Shown: positions 23,975 through 32,015 of the stretch, piece by piece
How positions within the stretch are numbered: the stretch's first letter is position 1
Layout of the letters: the number at the start of each line of letters is the position of its first letter
Assembly (NCBI GenBank): GCA_964431075.1
Contig: CAYSID010000001.1
Span: 1-58,566, forward strand
DNA from: CAYHSW01 sp964431075
Lineage (GTDB): Bacteria > Patescibacteriota > Microgenomatia > JAMCZE01
Length of the DNA stretch: 58,566 nucleotides
Direction: 5' to 3'
The notes under the pieces: model-generated
Told to the model about the DNA's origin: nothing
Seen by the model: only the letters and a program-made list of their open reading frames with translations
Database searches by the model: none
Position numbers and translations under genes: made by a program

Positions 23975-24404
23975 GAGTGTCAATTATAATACCTATATCC
24001 CCACCGGTCGCGTCAACAAGGAAATTATTTTTATTGTCAATTTTGAATTGACCGTGAAGTTTTACCCTTATTTTTTTAGTTTCCCCTTTTGCCAAAGGAA
24101 TAATAAAGTATTTCCCGTACGGGATCTTTGTCTTATCAACTTCTACTCCAATTTCCCCAATTTCCCCCATTCTCCCAACCGGACAAATCGCTGTTCCCCA
24201 CTCCCCGATTTTTGCAACTCCCACCGGTGGCTTTTCTTTAAATAATTTAGCAATCCCTAGGGCTCTTTCAAAATCAGTATTCTGTTCAATCTCAATTCCA
24301 TAGAGTTTATTCCCCACCCAGTTTTCAAAGGCAATAATGTCCGCTACCGGCTCGGTAAGCCACGGGGAAAGATCATTATAAGTCAAATCCATCATCGGTG
24401 ACAT
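23964..24404 (-). CDS. Hypothetical protein
   Basis: A 146-aa protein starting MSPMMDLTYNDLSPWL, with an acidic, partly helical N-terminal half and a beta-rich C-terminal half (KYFIIPLAKGETKKIRVKLHG). GRMGEIGEIGVEV near 77-89 is encoded by a tandem TTGGGGAAA-like repeat. It lies just downstream of rpsR and overlaps the next gene. The function is unknown. Confidence 0.65.
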   Translation of the reverse strand: MSPMMDLTYNDLSPWLTEPVADIIAFENWVGNKLYGIEIEQNTDFERALGIAKLFKEKPPVGVAKIGEWGTAICPVGRMGEIGEIGVEVDKTKIPYGKYFIIPLAKGETKKIRVKLHGQFKIDNKNNFLVDATGGDIGIIIDTHGR

Positions 24405-24410
24405 TGTAAC

Positions 24411-24644
24411 TTAAGAAGCTATAAAAGGTAAATAAGCAAGATGGCGGGCACGTTTAATAGCCACTGATAACTTTTTCATATGCTTGGCGCAAACGCCGGT
24501 ATAAGCCCGCGGTAAAATCCGACCGCGTTCGGAAATAAAACGGCGCAACTTTTCCGCGTCTTTATAATCGGGAACCGTCTTATTTTGGCAAAATCCGCAA
24601 TCTTTTTTTGTGAACTTTTTCTTAGTAATTTTTTTTCTTTTCAT
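24411..24644 (-). CDS. rpsR: 30S ribosomal protein S18
   Basis: A 77-aa S18 with a typical core (YKDAEKLRRFISERGRILPR, YTGVCAKHMKKLSVAIKRAR). Cys16, Cys19, Cys52 and His55 could hold zinc, as in zinc-binding S18 variants. It is the third gene of the classic rpsF-ssb-rpsR unit. Confidence 0.95.
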   Translation of the reverse strand: MKRKKITKKKFTKKDCGFCQNKTVPDYKDAEKLRRFISERGRILPRAYTGVCAKHMKKLSVAIKRARHLAYLPFIAS

Positions 24645-24669
24645 ATTTCAATTTTTCCGTCATAATCCC

Positions 24670-25128
24670 TCAAAAGGGAATATCGCTGGCATCGACGTTT
24701 TCCATTTTGGGCTCTTCCTTCTGTTCCTCGATTGCCGCTGGCGGGGATTCAACTGCGGTGGCTGAAGGCGCCGCCGTCTCAATCACGGTCTGTTTCGGCG
24801 TTAAAATCATCATATCCTCAATCACGATCTCCGTCTTAGTTCGCTGAACGTTATCCTGACCAGTATAACTTCTCGTCTGAATCCGTCCCTCGACGTAAAC
24901 CTTCATTCCTTTGCGCAGCATCTGAGAACAAATTTCGGCAAGTTTATTCCAGACGACGATATTATGAAAATCAACCTCCTCCTTGAGTTCTCCGGTATCT
25001 GACTTCCAGCTGCGGTTTGTCGCCAAGCCAAAAGTCGTCACCGCGGTTCCCTGCGGCGTATACCTCATTTCCGGGTCTCTGGTGAGATTCCCGATCAACA
25101 TCGCTTTGTTTAACGATCTTCCCGCCAT
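24670..25128 (-). CDS. ssb: Single-stranded DNA-binding protein
   Basis: A 152-aa SSB with an OB-fold (about 4-108, starting SLNKAMLIGNLTRDPEMRYT), a Pro/Glu-rich linker and the acidic interaction tail DASDIPF. It coats single-stranded DNA and recruits partners through the tail. It lies between rpsF and rpsR and overlaps the rpsF end by 19 bases. Confidence 0.96.
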   Translation of the reverse strand: MAGRSLNKAMLIGNLTRDPEMRYTPQGTAVTTFGLATNRSWKSDTGELKEEVDFHNIVVWNKLAEICSQMLRKGMKVYVEGRIQTRSYTGQDNVQRTKTEIVIEDMMILTPKQTVIETAAPSATAVESPPAAIEEQKEEPKMENVDASDIPF

Positions 25129-25370
25129 ACTAATAAATGTCTCAACACTTTATCTTCCAATTTCAACTTATTTTCAAGATCCGAAACGTCAGAGGGAGTC
25201 ATTTCCAGTTCGCAGTAAGAGAAAATGGCTTTGTTTTGTCTCTTAATATCGTAGGCCAACGGCCTTTCCACCGGCTTGCCGACTTTCAGAATTTTTATTT
25301 TTAATTTTTTCAAAAACGCTTCAAGATCAAACTCCCCCCTAAAAATAACTGTCAATTCATAACCTCTCAT
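25110..25370 (-). CDS. rpsF: 30S ribosomal protein S6
   Basis: An 86-aa S6 starting MRGYELTVIFRGEF, with the conserved RPLAYDIKRQNKAIFSY block and a C-terminal HLLVWRED. Slightly shorter than usual. It is the first gene of the rpsF-ssb-rpsR unit and follows ychF by 12 bases. Confidence 0.93.
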   Translation of the reverse strand: MRGYELTVIFRGEFDLEAFLKKLKIKILKVGKPVERPLAYDIKRQNKAIFSYCELEMTPSDVSDLENKLKLEDKVLRHLLVWREDR

Positions 25371-25382
25371 AGCCTTATTCTA

Positions 25383-26312
25383 CTAAACCCCAACCTTAAA
25401 TTCAATAACGTCCCCGTCTTTGACTTCATACTCCTTACCTTCAAGCCGGACTTTACCAGCTTCTCTTGCCCTCTTATATCCCCCAAACCCCACATAATCC
25501 TCATATGCTACGACTTCGGCTTTAATAAAGTTTTTTTCAAAATCCGTGTGAATAACCCCCGCGGCCTGTGGGGCTTTGGTTCCCATTTTAACAGTCCAAG
25601 CACGGACTTCTTTATCTCCAGCGGTTAAAAAAGAAATAAGCCCCAGCATCTCATAAGCCTTCCTGATCAACCGGTTCAACCCCGGCTCTTCCAAACCATA
25701 TTCCTTTAGTAAAGCCGTTTGATCTTCTTGTGAAAGTTCGGCAAGTTCCGCTTCCAATTTCGCGTCTATCCTCAGTCCCTGACTACCCAAAACCCCCTGA
25801 TCATCCTGATAACTGACATTATAAACATACAAAATTGGTTTTTGGGCAAGTTTTGGCGCCCCCTCTTTGGCTTCCAAATCCGCAAGTTCCAATTCGGTTT
25901 TAATAAGCTCTATATCATCTTGCGGGCTAACGCTGCCCTCTCTAATAATATTTTCGTCTTTAAAATCCCGGACCACTTCGCAAATTAAATCCACCTCGCG
26001 GATATGCGCTAAAAATTTATTGCCAAGCCCGGCCCCGGTAGAGGCCCCTTTAACTAGCCCAGCAATGTCCACAAATTTGACAGTTGCAGGAATAATCGGA
26101 GGGTTATAGTCTAATTTTTTTTCAAATTTAACCAATTTTACCAATTCATCCAATCGTCTATCAGGCACCGGGACAATTCCCACATTCGGCTCAATGGTCG
26201 CAAAGGGATAGTTGGCCACCAGCGCCTGTTGCTTTTTTAACAGCGCGTTAAACAACGTCGACTTCCCCACATTGGCCAGTCCTACGATTCCGACTGATAG
26301 ACCGCAACTCAT
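25383..26312 (-). CDS. ychF: Ribosome-associated ATPase/GTPase YchF
   Basis: A 309-aa Obg-family protein. The P loop GLANVGKST is at 11-19, switch segments include VDIAGLVKGASTGAGLGN, and the C-terminal TGS-like domain ends GDVIEFKVGV. It is shorter than E. coli YchF (363 aa), mostly in the helical insert. The Shine-Dalgarno AGGAGG and the start codon lie inside the 3' end of an integrated serine-recombinase gene, with a 65-base overlap, so its translation signals come from the element. The first residues MSCG are unusual compared with relatives, which usually run directly into the VGIVGLPNVGKS-like strand. Confidence 0.94.
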   Translation of the reverse strand: MSCGLSVGIVGLANVGKSTLFNALLKKQQALVANYPFATIEPNVGIVPVPDRRLDELVKLVKFEKKLDYNPPIIPATVKFVDIAGLVKGASTGAGLGNKFLAHIREVDLICEVVRDFKDENIIREGSVSPQDDIELIKTELELADLEAKEGAPKLAQKPILYVYNVSYQDDQGVLGSQGLRIDAKLEAELAELSQEDQTALLKEYGLEEPGLNRLIRKAYEMLGLISFLTAGDKEVRAWTVKMGTKAPQAAGVIHTDFEKNFIKAEVVAYEDYVGFGGYKRAREAGKVRLEGKEYEVKDGDVIEFKVGV

Positions 26313-27894
26313 ACTTTTGGTTTTCCTCCTTTCTTAAATAAAGAGGTATATATCCTCGTATTTTAACATGAGTTCTTGCCTGGTTGACGATGATTTCTTT
26401 AATCATGCTTAATAAGACCTTTCTTTTATCTTCAAATTCAAATTTGCCAACAGCTACGGGGACCGCTTGTACTACTTGGTCAACCGAAAGATTCGGTATT
26501 ACCTGTTGCCGTTGTTGCTTCGCTACTAATTCTAATAACTGCTTATTCAAAGATTCCCGTCTCTGTTTAATATCATCCATCAACTCCTTAAAAGATTGAA
26601 ACGTAATAAGCTCTTGTCCGTAGGCTTTGGCTTGGCGTTTTTCTTCTTCATCCAGTCGTGACAAAAGAATTTTTATATTATCAATATCCTCCTGAACACT
26701 GTTCCGCTTCTCCTTGCCATCTAGCCATCGTTCCGCTTGCTTCTGAATCAAATCTTGGGATATTAATAAGCCAATTACTTTATTCCAGACCACACCGTCA
26801 ACCCTATCTGTATTAACTCCTGCTGCCTTGCATGGAGTTTCCAAGGGATAGTGTTTCAGCCTGGCTTCACCCCGATGATACCTATTCGGATTATTCCCGC
26901 CCTCGCACCCCATCCGTTCCCCGCACTCACAAAACATCAGTCCAGACAGAAGATAATCGTGTTTTTTATTTCTTTCTGAAAACTTTGAATTCGCTTTCAG
27001 TTGTTCCTGGACCTTATAAAACGAATCGGCTTTAATAACTGGCGGAATCGGGATTGCTATCCAATCCTCTTTTGGTTTGTTCTTTCTACTGCTCTTTTTA
27101 ATCTTCTTGTATTTGTCGTGACTGAGAGGGTTCTCAGGCTCAACTGCTACACTTTTGTTGTAATATTCGTTACCAATATAAGCCTCACACCTGAATAATC
27201 TTGATAAAGTACTATTTGACCAATATCCTCTTTTGCTTTTAGGAGGCCTTATTCCTTTATCTGCAAGGCGTTTTATTACTTTTCTAATTGTCAGTTTTTC
27301 GTTTCCTACCCAATCAAACATCTGTTTAACATACCTCGCATCTTCTTTGACAATCTCGAAGTAACCTTCAGTAGTATTACCTAGTTTATCTTTTGTTTTA
27401 GGAATATAACGATAACCAAAAGGGGCGGGACCATGGACTATTTTCCCCTTTCTTGCTTTGTACAACTTTCCCCGCCTCATCTGCTCCGCAATTTTCCTTC
27501 GTTCATAATCATGGAATAGACCCATCACTCTTTGTACAAATACCTCTTCTTCACTTTCAGGGTTTATGTCATGAAGAGAGATAACTTGTTTATTCAGCCT
27601 CCCCAGTTCATCAAGTAGTATCAATTGGTTAAGAAAATCGCGAGACAACCGTCCTAAGTCATAGACATACAAAACTTCAAACTCCCCATCTATTGCTGCA
27701 TCCCGCATCCTGTCTAAATCTGGACGTTGCAATAAACCACCTGACCATCCATCATCAATAAATATCAGATTGTCAGGCAATACGCACCCATCCTGTCTTA
27801 TCCTCTCTTTTATTTCAGCTATCTGACTTTCAATTGTCTCTTCTCGTTCCTGCCTTCCTGTACTGACTCTGGCATATAAAGCTGCAATTTTCAT
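26248..27894 (-). CDS. Large serine recombinase (integrase)
   Basis: A 548-aa site-specific recombinase. The resolvase domain (about 1-150) has the nucleophile Ser11 in YARVSTGRQ and the DLGRLSRDFLNQ helix. A Recombinase domain (about 170-290) is followed by a zinc ribbon (CECGERMGC ... C, about 315-355) and a coiled-coil motif (about 385-450). Such enzymes join attP to attB by double-strand exchange. The last ~20 residues (RSISRNRRTGQCGEVDVV) are read from ychF DNA in another frame, so the tail would change if the element left. Confidence 0.93.
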   Translation of the reverse strand: MKIAALYARVSTGRQEREETIESQIAEIKERIRQDGCVLPDNLIFIDDGWSGGLLQRPDLDRMRDAAIDGEFEVLYVYDLGRLSRDFLNQLILLDELGRLNKQVISLHDINPESEEEVFVQRVMGLFHDYERRKIAEQMRRGKLYKARKGKIVHGPAPFGYRYIPKTKDKLGNTTEGYFEIVKEDARYVKQMFDWVGNEKLTIRKVIKRLADKGIRPPKSKRGYWSNSTLSRLFRCEAYIGNEYYNKSVAVEPENPLSHDKYKKIKKSSRKNKPKEDWIAIPIPPVIKADSFYKVQEQLKANSKFSERNKKHDYLLSGLMFCECGERMGCEGGNNPNRYHRGEARLKHYPLETPCKAAGVNTDRVDGVVWNKVIGLLISQDLIQKQAERWLDGKEKRNSVQEDIDNIKILLSRLDEEEKRQAKAYGQELITFQSFKELMDDIKQRRESLNKQLLELVAKQQRQQVIPNLSVDQVVQAVPVAVGKFEFEDKRKVLLSMIKEIIVNQARTHVKIRGYIPLYLRKEENQKYELRSISRNRRTGQCGEVDVV

Positions 27895-27895
27895 C

Positions 27896-28078
27896 TTATT
27901 TCTTCTCCTTCTTTACTCTTATGGTTTCAATAAATTCTTTCAAGTCAGATTCTCCGATACGATACCCGCGCCCGACTCTGATTGCTTTAAGTTTCCCCAA
28001 TTTGATGTAACTAAGTGTTGTTTGCCAGTGAATTTGTAGAGCTTGTGATACTTGAGATACTGTTAAATATTTTTCCAT
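27896..28078 (-). CDS. Excisionase-like MerR-type HTH protein
   Basis: A 60-aa winged-HTH protein of the helix_turn_helix-17/excisionase type: LTVSQVSQALQIHWQTTLSYIKLGKLKAIRVG. It may be the recombination directionality factor or a transcription regulator for the recombinase, whose start follows its stop by one base. Confidence 0.85.
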   Translation of the reverse strand: MEKYLTVSQVSQALQIHWQTTLSYIKLGKLKAIRVGRGYRIGESDLKEFIETIRVKKEKK

Positions 28079-28136
28079 AATTTATAAACTATACTAAGCT
28101 ATACTAAATAGACTGTAACATATTCCATCTAACAAC

Positions 28137-28325
28137 TCAATACGGATAATACCCTGAAACTGTTGTTTCTACACCCGATGTGGTAGTAATTATTCCCGTT
28201 ACTGTCGTGACGAATTGCTGTGCCTTGTTGAATAACCAGCCAAATAAGTCATCAACCTTTTGACTGCTGCCGTCATCCATCGCACACTCATAAGATACTG
28301 ATAGTTCTCTCCCGATTATTTTCAT
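28137..28325 (-). CDS. Small element protein, unknown
   Basis: A 62-aa frame starting MKIIGRELSVSYECAMDDG, followed by an aromatic helix (DDLFGWLFNKAQQF) and a Thr/Val-rich tail. Its start overlaps the stop of the upstream gene by four bases, consistent with translational coupling. No homology is recognised. Confidence 0.6.
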   Translation of the reverse strand: MKIIGRELSVSYECAMDDGSSQKVDDLFGWLFNKAQQFVTTVTGIITTTSGVETTVSGYYPY

Positions 28326-28600
28326 ATCTCCTCCCTAAAAGCTCTTAACGCATACATAAAATCAGTTTTGGTGTCATACTCCCCGTCGTTGTAAAAAATT
28401 GACCGTCTTCCTAAGCTGTCCCGCTTCCGTCCATATGTCACCCGCAAGTAGTATTTTTGACCCCTAAGCTGCCAATTCACTAAGGCTAAACTTTTCAAAA
28501 AACTGCCGTAAAAGTGGGTGGCGCACCTCTTTACCACCCGTCCGTTTATGTAAACTTTCAGAGAATAATTTACCTTGTGATTTTCTTTATGCTTTGCCAT
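28322..28600 (-). CDS. Small basic element protein, unknown
   Basis: About 92 aa from MAKHKENHKVNYSLKVYI. An upstream Met at 28624 would extend it, but 28600 overlaps the RHH stop in the usual coupled manner. The protein is basic and rich in Tyr and Arg with beta-like strands (YYLRVTYGRKRDS). A nucleic-acid role is possible, but no family is recognised. Confidence 0.6.
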   Translation of the reverse strand: MAKHKENHKVNYSLKVYINGRVVKRCATHFYGSFLKSLALVNWQLRGQKYYLRVTYGRKRDSLGRRSIFYNDGEYDTKTDFMYALRAFREEI

Positions 28601-28766
28601 ACTTTTTAGTGAAATACTCGGCAAAGGACAATTCCTCGCCAGAGTTCAACCACTCATCAATAATTTTTTCAGCTAAGGCCCTAATCGTCAGGCGTTCTTC
28701 CCGCGCCATCTGTTTGAGCTGTTTATGTAACTCTTGGTTTAACCTGATTAGTTTTGAATCCCGCAT
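28587..28766 (-). CDS. Ribbon-helix-helix (CopG-like) regulator
   Basis: A 59-aa protein starting MRDSKLIRLNQELHKQLKQM. A short beta strand (KLIRLN) precedes two helices (ELHKQLKQMAREE and TIRALAEKIIDEWL), the RHH pattern. It is the first gene of the minus-strand element operon ending in the recombinase and ychF, and may control that operon. Tandem GGGTTT words at about 28773-28792 just upstream are candidate operator half sites. Confidence 0.75.
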   Translation of the reverse strand: MRDSKLIRLNQELHKQLKQMAREERLTIRALAEKIIDEWLNSGEELSFAEYFTKKYGKA

Positions 28767-29080
28767 ATTGATTGGGTTTGATACATGGGGTTTACCCTAT
28801 ATATCTTTCCCCTCCCTCCCAAACCATTCCTGCCAATCTTCTAGCCAGTCCTGCCGAATCAGTTTTATCTTTCTATTTAGTGTTTCCTTTTTTCTTACCT
28901 AGGTCCCCAGTCAGAATCTTGTCTGACTCAAAGGGTTTATCTCTTATTAACCTCCTGGCTCGTACCCGATTCGTATAGGCTGGTAGTGAGTTGGCTGACT
29001 GTAAAAACTTTTTGTTCGGAAACCTGAAATTGCTTTCAGGAAAAGCTGGCCCGTCAGCGGTCTCCTATCCTTTAAGCCAC
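28767..29080. other. Gene-free control region with hairpins
   Basis: No convincing gene. Two clean hairpins are present: AGTCAGA/TCTGACT (28909-28928) and CCTGAAA/TTTCAGG (29023-29040). The region is the leader of the minus-strand RHH-to-recombinase operon if transcription starts near 29150. A 60-codon frame at 28947-29129 contains a terminator and is not accepted as a gene. Confidence 0.5.
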
Positions 29081-29186
29081 AAAAAAATCCGACGCAAAAA
29101 ATTGCAGTCGGATTAACAAGAAGGTTCAAAAACCTATGTTTCCCTTGTGACTAATTCCAGATTAACACCAACTATTTACCTGTCAA
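29080..29186 (-). ncRNA. Candidate small RNA or attenuated leader
   Basis: On the minus strand, TTGACA (29181-29186) and TAATCT (29159-29164), 16 bases apart, form a plausible promoter. About 70 bases on there is a strong hairpin with a T run (see terminator). The transcript would be ~70 nt with a small internal GGTTTTTGAACC hairpin. It is either a free small RNA or an attenuator ahead of the element operon on the same strand. Confidence 0.45.
29081..29117 (-). terminator. Rho-independent terminator
   Basis: Minus-strand stem AATCCGAC ... GTCGGATT with an inner GCA/TGC extension and ATTTTT loop, followed by seven or more T. It is the clearest terminator in the window. It stops minus-strand transcription 315 bases upstream of the RHH gene. 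Confidence 0.85.
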
Positions 29187-29246
29187 CTCAAAAGATAGAC
29201 ATCAAAATAGGTCAGAAGTAGTCAATTTTGTTATTATTTGTTTATT

Positions 29247-29768
29247 ATGCTGAAATACGACTGGTTTAAATTAAAAAATTCCTATATCACAGGCGACTGG
29301 TTAAGTGTTAGTAATTTTCTGAAAACTCAAGGAATTAAAAACAACTCACGGACTAGGACCTCGACAAAAGGATGGAACAAGGCCAGGGTTGAATATCTCA
29401 AAAAAGTAATTTCTCAAACTCAACAAAAAGCTATTGAATCAGAAACGGACATACGGCTAAGACAACAACAGGAAGCCAAACTCCTTCAAAGAAAAGGAAT
29501 AGAAAAACTCGATAAACTCGAAATTAGAACAGTTGAAGAAGCTAGAAGATTAATTACATCTGGATTAGAGGAAGAAAAACTCGCACTCGGCATGGACCAA
29601 AAGACTGCTACCCAAGTTAATATCCAACCAACCGCAAAAACCGAACTGGATAAACTAATTGAGAGGGCTAGTTTTGAAGAGTTACTGTTGATGATTGCCG
29701 AACTAAAACGCTTCAATCAAAACCTCCTCTCTACGTCGAGAGATAACAGCGATGACGTGACATCATAG
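29247..29768 (+). CDS. Terminase-small-subunit-like HTH protein
   Basis: About 173 aa from ATG at 29247 (a TTG at 29238 is also in frame). The N-terminus MLKYDWFKLKNSYITGDWLS then SNFLKTQGI resembles the DNA-binding HTH of small terminase subunits. GWNKARVEYLKKVI and a long charged coiled coil (about 50-110) follow. No large terminase or capsid genes are nearby, so packaging is uncertain; a satellite packaging or transcription role is possible. It diverges from the recombinase operon. Confidence 0.5.
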   Translation: MLKYDWFKLKNSYITGDWLSVSNFLKTQGIKNNSRTRTSTKGWNKARVEYLKKVISQTQQKAIESETDIRLRQQQEAKLLQRKGIEKLDKLEIRTVEEARRLITSGLEEEKLALGMDQKTATQVNIQPTAKTELDKLIERASFEELLLMIAELKRFNQNLLSTSRDNSDDVTS

Positions 29769-29972
29769 TGACACGACAAAGGCTTATTTTGAATAATTAT
29801 TAAGACGTTCAAGCCAAGAAGTGGTAGATTGCTCTCGTTCAAAGCGCGCTTCCCGTAAGACGCTCCCCCCTGTTTCAAAAATCTATTTTACAAGCTCACA
29901 AAGAGGCATCGTAGACACTTCGTTTGTGGGAATAATTTTATAAAGAGAGATACTTATCTATCCTTAAATCAA

Positions 29973-31190
29973 CTAAGGCCTGGAGACATAATAGCCATAA
30001 AGATGAGATTTACAAATTTCCCCCCCACTTGTTTCGACACCACCACTGATACTTACTATTACTGCGATGCTGGGAATTGAAGATGGAGTATCAGCTTTAA
30101 TTTTATCTACATCTGCCTTTTTAACCTTGATAACAAAGGCATCTTGATAACTTCCTTTCTTTGAAGAATCAATATTTACATCGAAATTGGTAATTGAAAA
30201 ATAAGTGCTGGGTATTTTTTGCGGATTGCCAGAAACTTCAATCTTGGATTTATCTATCGTTTGTTGCTTCAAGGTTTTGTCAGTTCTTTGGGTAATAACC
30301 ATGTTACCTTCCTCATCTATGGTTGAATCCCAATAAGTACCGCGGTTGTTACTATCTGGGCGCGGGTAACAATAAGTTGTAGGTAAATTCTGTCCACCCG
30401 ATGTACCGCCAGTGATTGTAATCGTGGCAATAACTGTCAATATATTTTTATAATCGTTTGACCGACTTTCAACTGAATAGGGATAGGTAAAATAATACAT
30501 CTTATCTCCTTGAGGAAGAAGGAAAAATACTCGTTTTTCAACATAATCAGAACCTCTCCATGCCCCAAAATTAGTAACAATCTTTAAGAAAGTCTTATTA
30601 TTGAGAACTACATCACTTACTGAAATAGTATGTTTTGAAATTTCCTGGACCGTATAATCCCAATCAATAGTCTTGTAAAAAGCGTCGCGCCTTGACCCAC
30701 CTTCATAAGCAAAATAGTAAAAATCAAGTATTTTTTGTCCTGCGCTATCGAGCAAATAAGAACCCGCTGCAAAATTACCCGTCCCAAAACCACGGTTTGA
30801 ATTATACTTTGCAGTATATAGGGGAGGGTAATTTATTGTTATACCCGCTTCAGAGTCTGAATATTTTTGCCACCCTTGAGGAACCGTATAAGTAGTCGAC
30901 TTTTTTTGTGTAGGTTCTATATCTGGATTTGAAGGTTCGGGACTTACTCGAACAGGTGCTGGGGTATTTTCGGCGATTGAATTAGGAGGAGTAGGAGAAG
31001 GTAACAAAGAACTAACTCCCCGTTTCTTACCAATTTGAATACCTGCAACAACAGCACCAGATATTATCACTATAACTGTAAGGGCAACTACTGAAATTAT
31101 TAACCATCTCGGACGATTATTTATCGTCTCGTTGATGGGTGAAGAGCTTGTTGCTTCTTGCTTTGGTTCTATTTTTATCTCTTCTTGCAT
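29973..31190 (-). CDS. Single-pass anchored protein, unknown
   Basis: A 405-aa protein: cytoplasmic 1-29, a membrane helix (about 30-52, IISVVALTVIVIISGAVVAG), a Pro/Ser/Thr linker (about 62-100, SLLPSPTPPNS ... EPSNPDIEPT) and an extracellular region of two beta-rich parts. The first part (about 105-270, QGWQKYSDSEAGITINYPP) resembles PsbP-like or proteinase-inhibitor-like surface domains. It is probably element cargo displayed at the cell surface. Confidence 0.75.
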   Translation of the reverse strand: MQEEIKIEPKQEATSSSPINETINNRPRWLIISVVALTVIVIISGAVVAGIQIGKKRGVSSLLPSPTPPNSIAENTPAPVRVSPEPSNPDIEPTQKKSTTYTVPQGWQKYSDSEAGITINYPPLYTAKYNSNRGFGTGNFAAGSYLLDSAGQKILDFYYFAYEGGSRRDAFYKTIDWDYTVQEISKHTISVSDVVLNNKTFLKIVTNFGAWRGSDYVEKRVFFLLPQGDKMYYFTYPYSVESRSNDYKNILTVIATITITGGTSGGQNLPTTYCYPRPDSNNRGTYWDSTIDEEGNMVITQRTDKTLKQQTIDKSKIEVSGNPQKIPSTYFSITNFDVNIDSSKKGSYQDAFVIKVKKADVDKIKADTPSSIPSIAVIVSISGGVETSGGEICKSHLYGYYVSRP

Positions 31191-31236
31191 ATTTATGTAA
31201 ATCTAGTAAATCACTTTTGTTTTTAATTGCAAATAA

Positions 31237-31398
31237 TTAAAAGTAGTTTGGGACCTGAGACTGCTTTATCCTACCCCAGCCATCCCGCATGGCAATTATC
31301 CGCGCCTTCTTAGCCTTGGGAATACGGGCGATAATCTCAAAAGGTAGCTTTGCGTTCCCACTATCCCTACTTGCAACATAATTTGTATTATACTTAAT
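31237..31398 (-). pseudogene. Possible gene remnant
   Basis: A 53-codon frame with coding-like composition (NAKLPFEIIARIPKAKKARI ... MRDGWGRIKQSQVPNYF) but no ATG, GTG or TTG start, cut off by a stop three codons into its upstream side. It looks like the 3' end of a gene lost at the right end of the integrated element. The family is not recognised. Confidence 0.3.
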
Positions 31399-31400
31399 TT

Positions 31401-31733
31401 ATGAAAATTTTTATCCCCATTATTTTGATTGCCATCCTTTCCCTTACCTCCCTAAACACCCTGAATTCCCTGATCGTCTCTGAAGTCGTTGACGGCGACA
31501 CGTTTTCCTTGTTAATCTTAAACAAACCGGTGATTTTAAGAGAAGAAAAACTGGAAAAATACGGCCGAAAAATGGCTCTCGTTTATTTACTTGACGGGGT
31601 TTTAATAAATAAAGTTATGATGGAAGAAGGTTTTGGCCGCCCGGATTACAGAGAAAATTCCCAAAGGGGAAATTTAACCGCCGCCTTTCACGAAGCAAAA
31701 AATAATAATCGCGGTCTATGGTCGCTTGTATAA
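31401..31733 (+). CDS. Internally deleted thermonuclease-like protein
   Basis: A 110-aa exported protein with an N-terminal hydrophobic helix and SNase (thermonuclease) fragments: EVVDGDTF (28-35), KYGRKMALVYL (53-63) and a C-terminal AFHEAKNNNRGLWS. The middle of the fold, including the RLxGIDAPE segment with the key Arg and Glu, is missing, so it is probably inactive. A -10 (TATTAT, 31386-31391) nine bases upstream suggests it is still transcribed. The next frame holds the sunset domain that often follows SNase. Confidence 0.75.
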   Translation: MKIFIPIILIAILSLTSLNTLNSLIVSEVVDGDTFSLLILNKPVILREEKLEKYGRKMALVYLLDGVLINKVMMEEGFGRPDYRENSQRGNLTAAFHEAKNNNRGLWSLV

Positions 31734-31942
31734 TCTCCCCGGAAGACCCTAAACCCCCTAAAATCCCTGACTGCAATATCAAAGGCAACATTGATTTTCA
31801 AACTTACGAAAAATTTTATCACTTGCCTGGTTGCAAACATTACGGTCAGACGAGTTTAAACCTGGCATACGGTGACAAGTGGTTTTGTTTGGAAAAAGAA
31901 GCCCGCGCCGCCGGTTTCCAAAAAGCCTCTGCCTGCCCCTGA
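31718..31942 (+). CDS. Sunset-domain protein
   Basis: A 74-aa frame with the Cys/His motif of the nuclease-associated sunset domain: CNIKGNIDFQTYEKFYHLPG, then GDKWFCLEKEARAAGF and a final Cys. It overlaps the SNase-like frame by 16 bases in a different frame. Together they look like one ancestral nuclease split by a frameshift, or two coupled genes. Confidence 0.7.
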   Translation: MVACIISPEDPKPPKIPDCNIKGNIDFQTYEKFYHLPGCKHYGQTSLNLAYGDKWFCLEKEARAAGFQKASACP

Positions 31943-32015
31943 TCCCCAAATCCCCCCAACTTCCCTAAACTTCCCAATCATGTTATTCTATTTTTCGGAA
32001 ATGGGGTGATAAATA

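Larger units (their letters stand above)
26300..31400. mobile_element. Integrated element with large serine recombinase at ychF 5' end
   Basis: About 5 kb of accessory genes (recombinase, excisionase-like protein, RHH regulator, three unknown small proteins, a terminase-small-subunit-like HTH protein and an anchored protein) interrupts housekeeping synteny upstream of ychF. One end is fixed by the recombinase/ychF overlap near 26300. The other is only approximate, between the end of the anchored protein gene (31190) and 31400. No replication or conjugation genes are seen, so it is a minimal or satellite-like element. Confidence 0.65.

Noticed and set aside
28947..29129. 60-codon minus-strand frame as a gene
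   Set aside because: It contains the clear Rho-independent terminator at 29081-29117, has no start signals and reads as low-quality sequence.
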